Of a DNA stretch of 61,810 nucleotides, positions 60,038 to 61,810 are shown one piece after another. The notes under the pieces are model-generated. The model saw only the letters and a list, made by a program, of their open reading frames with translations, was not told the DNA's origin and did no database searches. Every line of letters starts with the position of its first letter. The first letter of the stretch is position 1. The stretch lies in assembly GCA_004297725.1 (NCBI GenBank), contig SCUS01000022.1, positions 1-61,810 on the forward strand, given 5' to 3'. The position numbers and the translations under genes were made by a program. This DNA is from Myxococcaceae bacterium (GTDB lineage Bacteria; Myxococcota_A; Polyangia; Polyangiales; Ga0077539).

Positions 60038-61810
60038 ATGGACCGGCGGGCCTGGCGCCTCGTTGCGATGCTCGCGCTGGCAGCGTGCACGAGCCGCGTG
60101 GGGCAGGACGAGCAGTGCTCCTTCAACGACGACTGCGAGGCGCCCCTCGTCTGCTCGGCGGCGCGCTGTCGGCTGCAGTGTCGCAGCGACCGCGACTGCC
60201 CCTCGAACCAGCTCTGCGCGCCGTCGGAGTCGCCGCGCAAGCGGGTGTGCGTCGGGCGCTCGCAGGAGGCCCTCTGCGCGTCGGACGGCGCGTGCCCCGC
60301 GGGGAGCGTGTGCGCGGGCAACGCGTGCTGGTGGCGATGCAGCGTTGACCCCGAGTGCGCCGCGCGCAACGCGATGACCTGCATGCCCGAGGAGCGCCTC
60401 TGCGTCACGCCGGCGACCGCGCTCCAGCAGCGCGAGCTCCCGCCGAACCTCTTCACCGCTGCGGACGCCGGCGCTCCCGAGGACGCCGCCGTCGACGCGA
60501 GCGCGCCGGACGTGGCGGACGCCGGGGCGAGCGCGGACGTGCCCTCCGCCGACGTGGTGACGACGATGGACGTGGTGACGGCGCCCGACGTGCCGACCAC
60601 GCCGGATGTGGTGACCGCAACGGATGTGGTGACCGCAACGGACGCGGTCGATGCGCCCCCGGCCGTCGATGTTCCCCCCGCGGCGTGTGCGGGCGACGGG
60701 GACTGCTTCTTCGCCAACGCCTCGGGCCGCTGCGTCTCCGGGCGCTGCACGTTGGGCGCGTGCAACGCGGGCTTCGCGGACTGCGACCGCAGCGCGACCA
60801 ACGGCTGCGAGGTGTCGACGCAGACCGACCTGCTCCACTGCGGCGCCTGCGGGCGCGTGTGCAACGTCGCGCCGAACGTCTCGTCCACGGCGTGCGTCGC
60901 CGGGGCGTGCGTCCGCGCGGCCTGCGCCGCGGGCTTCGGCGACTGCAACGGTCAGGCGTCGGACGGCTGCGAGACCAACCTGCGCAGCGCCACGGCGCAC
61001 TGCGGCGCCTGCGCAGCGGCGTGCCCGGACTACGCCAGCGCGGCCCTCGGAGCCCTCGGGACGGTGTGCGCCGCGGGCGCGTGCGGCTACACCATGTGCG
61101 CCTCGGGCCGCGCGGACTGCGACGGCGAGGTCACCAACGGCTGCGAGGTCGACCTGCTCACGTCGCTCGCGCACTGCGGCGCGTGCCGAAGCGCGTGCAC
61201 CGCGGGCGCGAACGCCGACGCGAGCTGCGCGGCGAGGCGCTGCGTGCGCACCTGCCGCACGGGCTTCGGGGACTGCGACGCCGACCCCGCCAACGGCTGC
61301 GAGCGGGACCTCAACGCCGACCCCGAGAACTGCGGCGCCTGCGGCCTCCGCTGCGGCGGCGGCGAGGTCTGCGCCAACGGGACCTGCGCGTCGTCGCCCT
61401 ACACCGCTGGGGCGGCCACGGAGGTCTTCGCCCCGACCATGGACGTCACGCTGCCCTCCGGGATCCATCGGTACGCGTCGGTGAACATCCCTCGCGGGGT
61501 GACGGTGCGCGTGGGGAGCCCCGGGCTCCTCGAGATCTATGCGCGCGGTGAGATTCGCGTCGAGGGCGCCGTCGACCTCTCCGGCGGCGCGGGCGGCGAC
61601 GGCTCCATCGCCAGCGTCACCAACTGCGTCGGCGGCAACGGCAGCGGCGGCGGGACCGGCACGACGATCGCTGGCGCCAACGGCGAGGGCGGCCGTCGCG
61701 GCACCGGCGGCGCGAGCGGAAACGGGAGCGAGGGCGGCGTCGGGGCGGGCGGCCTGAGCGGCGACGGCGGCAGCTACGGCGGCGGCGCGGGAGGACAGCC
61801 CAACGGCGCG
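60038..61810 (+). CDS. Partial Cys-rich, Gly-rich surface lipoprotein
   Basis: The gene runs off the window end. ATG 60038 gives the best signal peptide (MDRRAWRLVAMLALAAC, lipobox LAAC); ATGs at 60026 and 60029 are also in frame. Order of parts: Cys-rich knots (CSFNDDCEAP), an Asp/Val/Ala-rich spacer with VVTATDVV repeats, four units of the form DC-D-x4-NGCE-x-HCGAC (with cysteines at regular spacing), then a glycine-rich domain (SGGAGGDGSI, GGNGSGGGTG) still open at the end. This is a typical myxobacterial surface protein. Function unknown. Confidence 0.75.
   Translation, partial: MDRRAWRLVAMLALAACTSRVGQDEQCSFNDDCEAPLVCSAARCRLQCRSDRDCPSNQLCAPSESPRKRVCVGRSQEALCASDGACPAGSVCAGNACWWRCSVDPECAARNAMTCMPEERLCVTPATALQQRELPPNLFTAADAGAPEDAAVDASAPDVADAGASADVPSADVVTTMDVVTAPDVPTTPDVVTATDVVTATDAVDAPPAVDVPPAACAGDGDCFFANASGRCVSGRCTLGACNAGFADCDRSATNGCEVSTQTDLLHCGACGRVCNVAPNVSSTACVAGACVRAACAAGFGDCNGQASDGCETNLRSATAHCGACAAACPDYASAALGALGTVCAAGACGYTMCASGRADCDGEVTNGCEVDLLTSLAHCGACRSACTAGANADASCAARRCVRTCRTGFGDCDADPANGCERDLNADPENCGACGLRCGGGEVCANGTCASSPYTAGAATEVFAPTMDVTLPSGIHRYASVNIPRGVTVRVGSPGLLEIYARGEIRVEGAVDLSGGAGGDGSIASVTNCVGGNGSGGGTGTTIAGANGEGGRRGTGGASGNGSEGGVGAGGLSGDGGSYGGGAGGQPNGA

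Noticed and set aside
1..61810. tRNA, rRNA, riboswitch and CRISPR features
   Set aside because: I saw no cloverleaf, rRNA core or known riboswitch motif on either strand. A covariance-model search would be needed to exclude small RNAs.

Overview
The window looks like a piece of a large, very GC-rich myxobacterial chromosome (Myxococcota, probably Polyangia/Sandaracinaceae-like). The signs are GC well above 70 % by eye, two proteins ending in MYXO-CTERM-type sorting tails, several lipoproteins with Asp/Val/Ala-rich spacers and Cys-Gly modules (HCGxCGxxC, NGCE), a Ser/Thr kinase with the HRDVSPTN loop, and two sigma-54 activators. I found no tRNA, rRNA or CRISPR array. Genes are tightly packed, with many 4-nt ATGA/GTGA overlaps and convergent pairs separated by a few bases or overlapping.

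Layout. 1-2.4 kb is a plastic left edge: a phage-baseplate-like remnant, the C-terminal part of an Rpn/DUF4351-like gene, a ~410-bp inverted-repeat (MITE-like) element flanked by 12-bp direct repeats, and a two-gene unit ending in a HEPN-like protein. 2.5-8.7 kb holds a lipoprotein 5'-nucleotidase, a TPR protein, Syd, a TonB-like protein, a quinone oxidoreductase and a Cys-rich lipoprotein. 8.8-14.8 kb is a tightly coupled minus-strand operon for exported proteins (two with CxxCH haem motifs, one Tat-exported DUF1501 protein, one lipoprotein). 14.9-21.2 kb has an LTA4H-like aminopeptidase, a secreted protein of unknown function, another quinone oxidoreductase, a Dabb protein and a CHRD lipoprotein. 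21.3-24.4 kb is a signalling cluster: PP2C phosphatase, FHA-sigma54 activator and Ser/Thr kinase. 24.4-44.4 kb is mixed metabolism and envelope: enoyl-CoA hydratase, YjbQ, NRDE protein, NIDO/MYXO-CTERM protein, sterol-desaturase-like enzyme, Zn-alcohol dehydrogenase, phosphoesterase, MATE pump, Usp, OmpA with a coupled lipoprotein, lipid kinase with BrkB, MenB, a second M1 peptidase and a DUF3829 protein.

44.5-50.3 kb is the most coherent functional locus. A divergent A-type/rhodanese fusion faces a PAS-sigma54 activator with a Cys-rich sensor loop. Behind it lies a near-consensus -24/-12 promoter and five coupled genes: an NnrS/haem-copper-like membrane protein, a DUF59 metal-sulfur factor, a DUF1858-DUF2249-DUF2249 protein, a DUF2249 protein, and a TIM-barrel-DUF2249 fusion. 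By family knowledge this points to nitric-oxide or low-oxygen/metallocluster stress.

50.3-58.1 kb carries an SDR, a MYXO-CTERM beta-propeller protein and a 1772-residue kinase-like/TPR protein. At 58.1-59.9 kb a 44-bp double palindrome precedes a coupled AAA ATPase/TOPRIM-like pair that resembles OLD-type anti-phage modules. The window ends inside a Cys-rich, Gly-rich lipoprotein gene.
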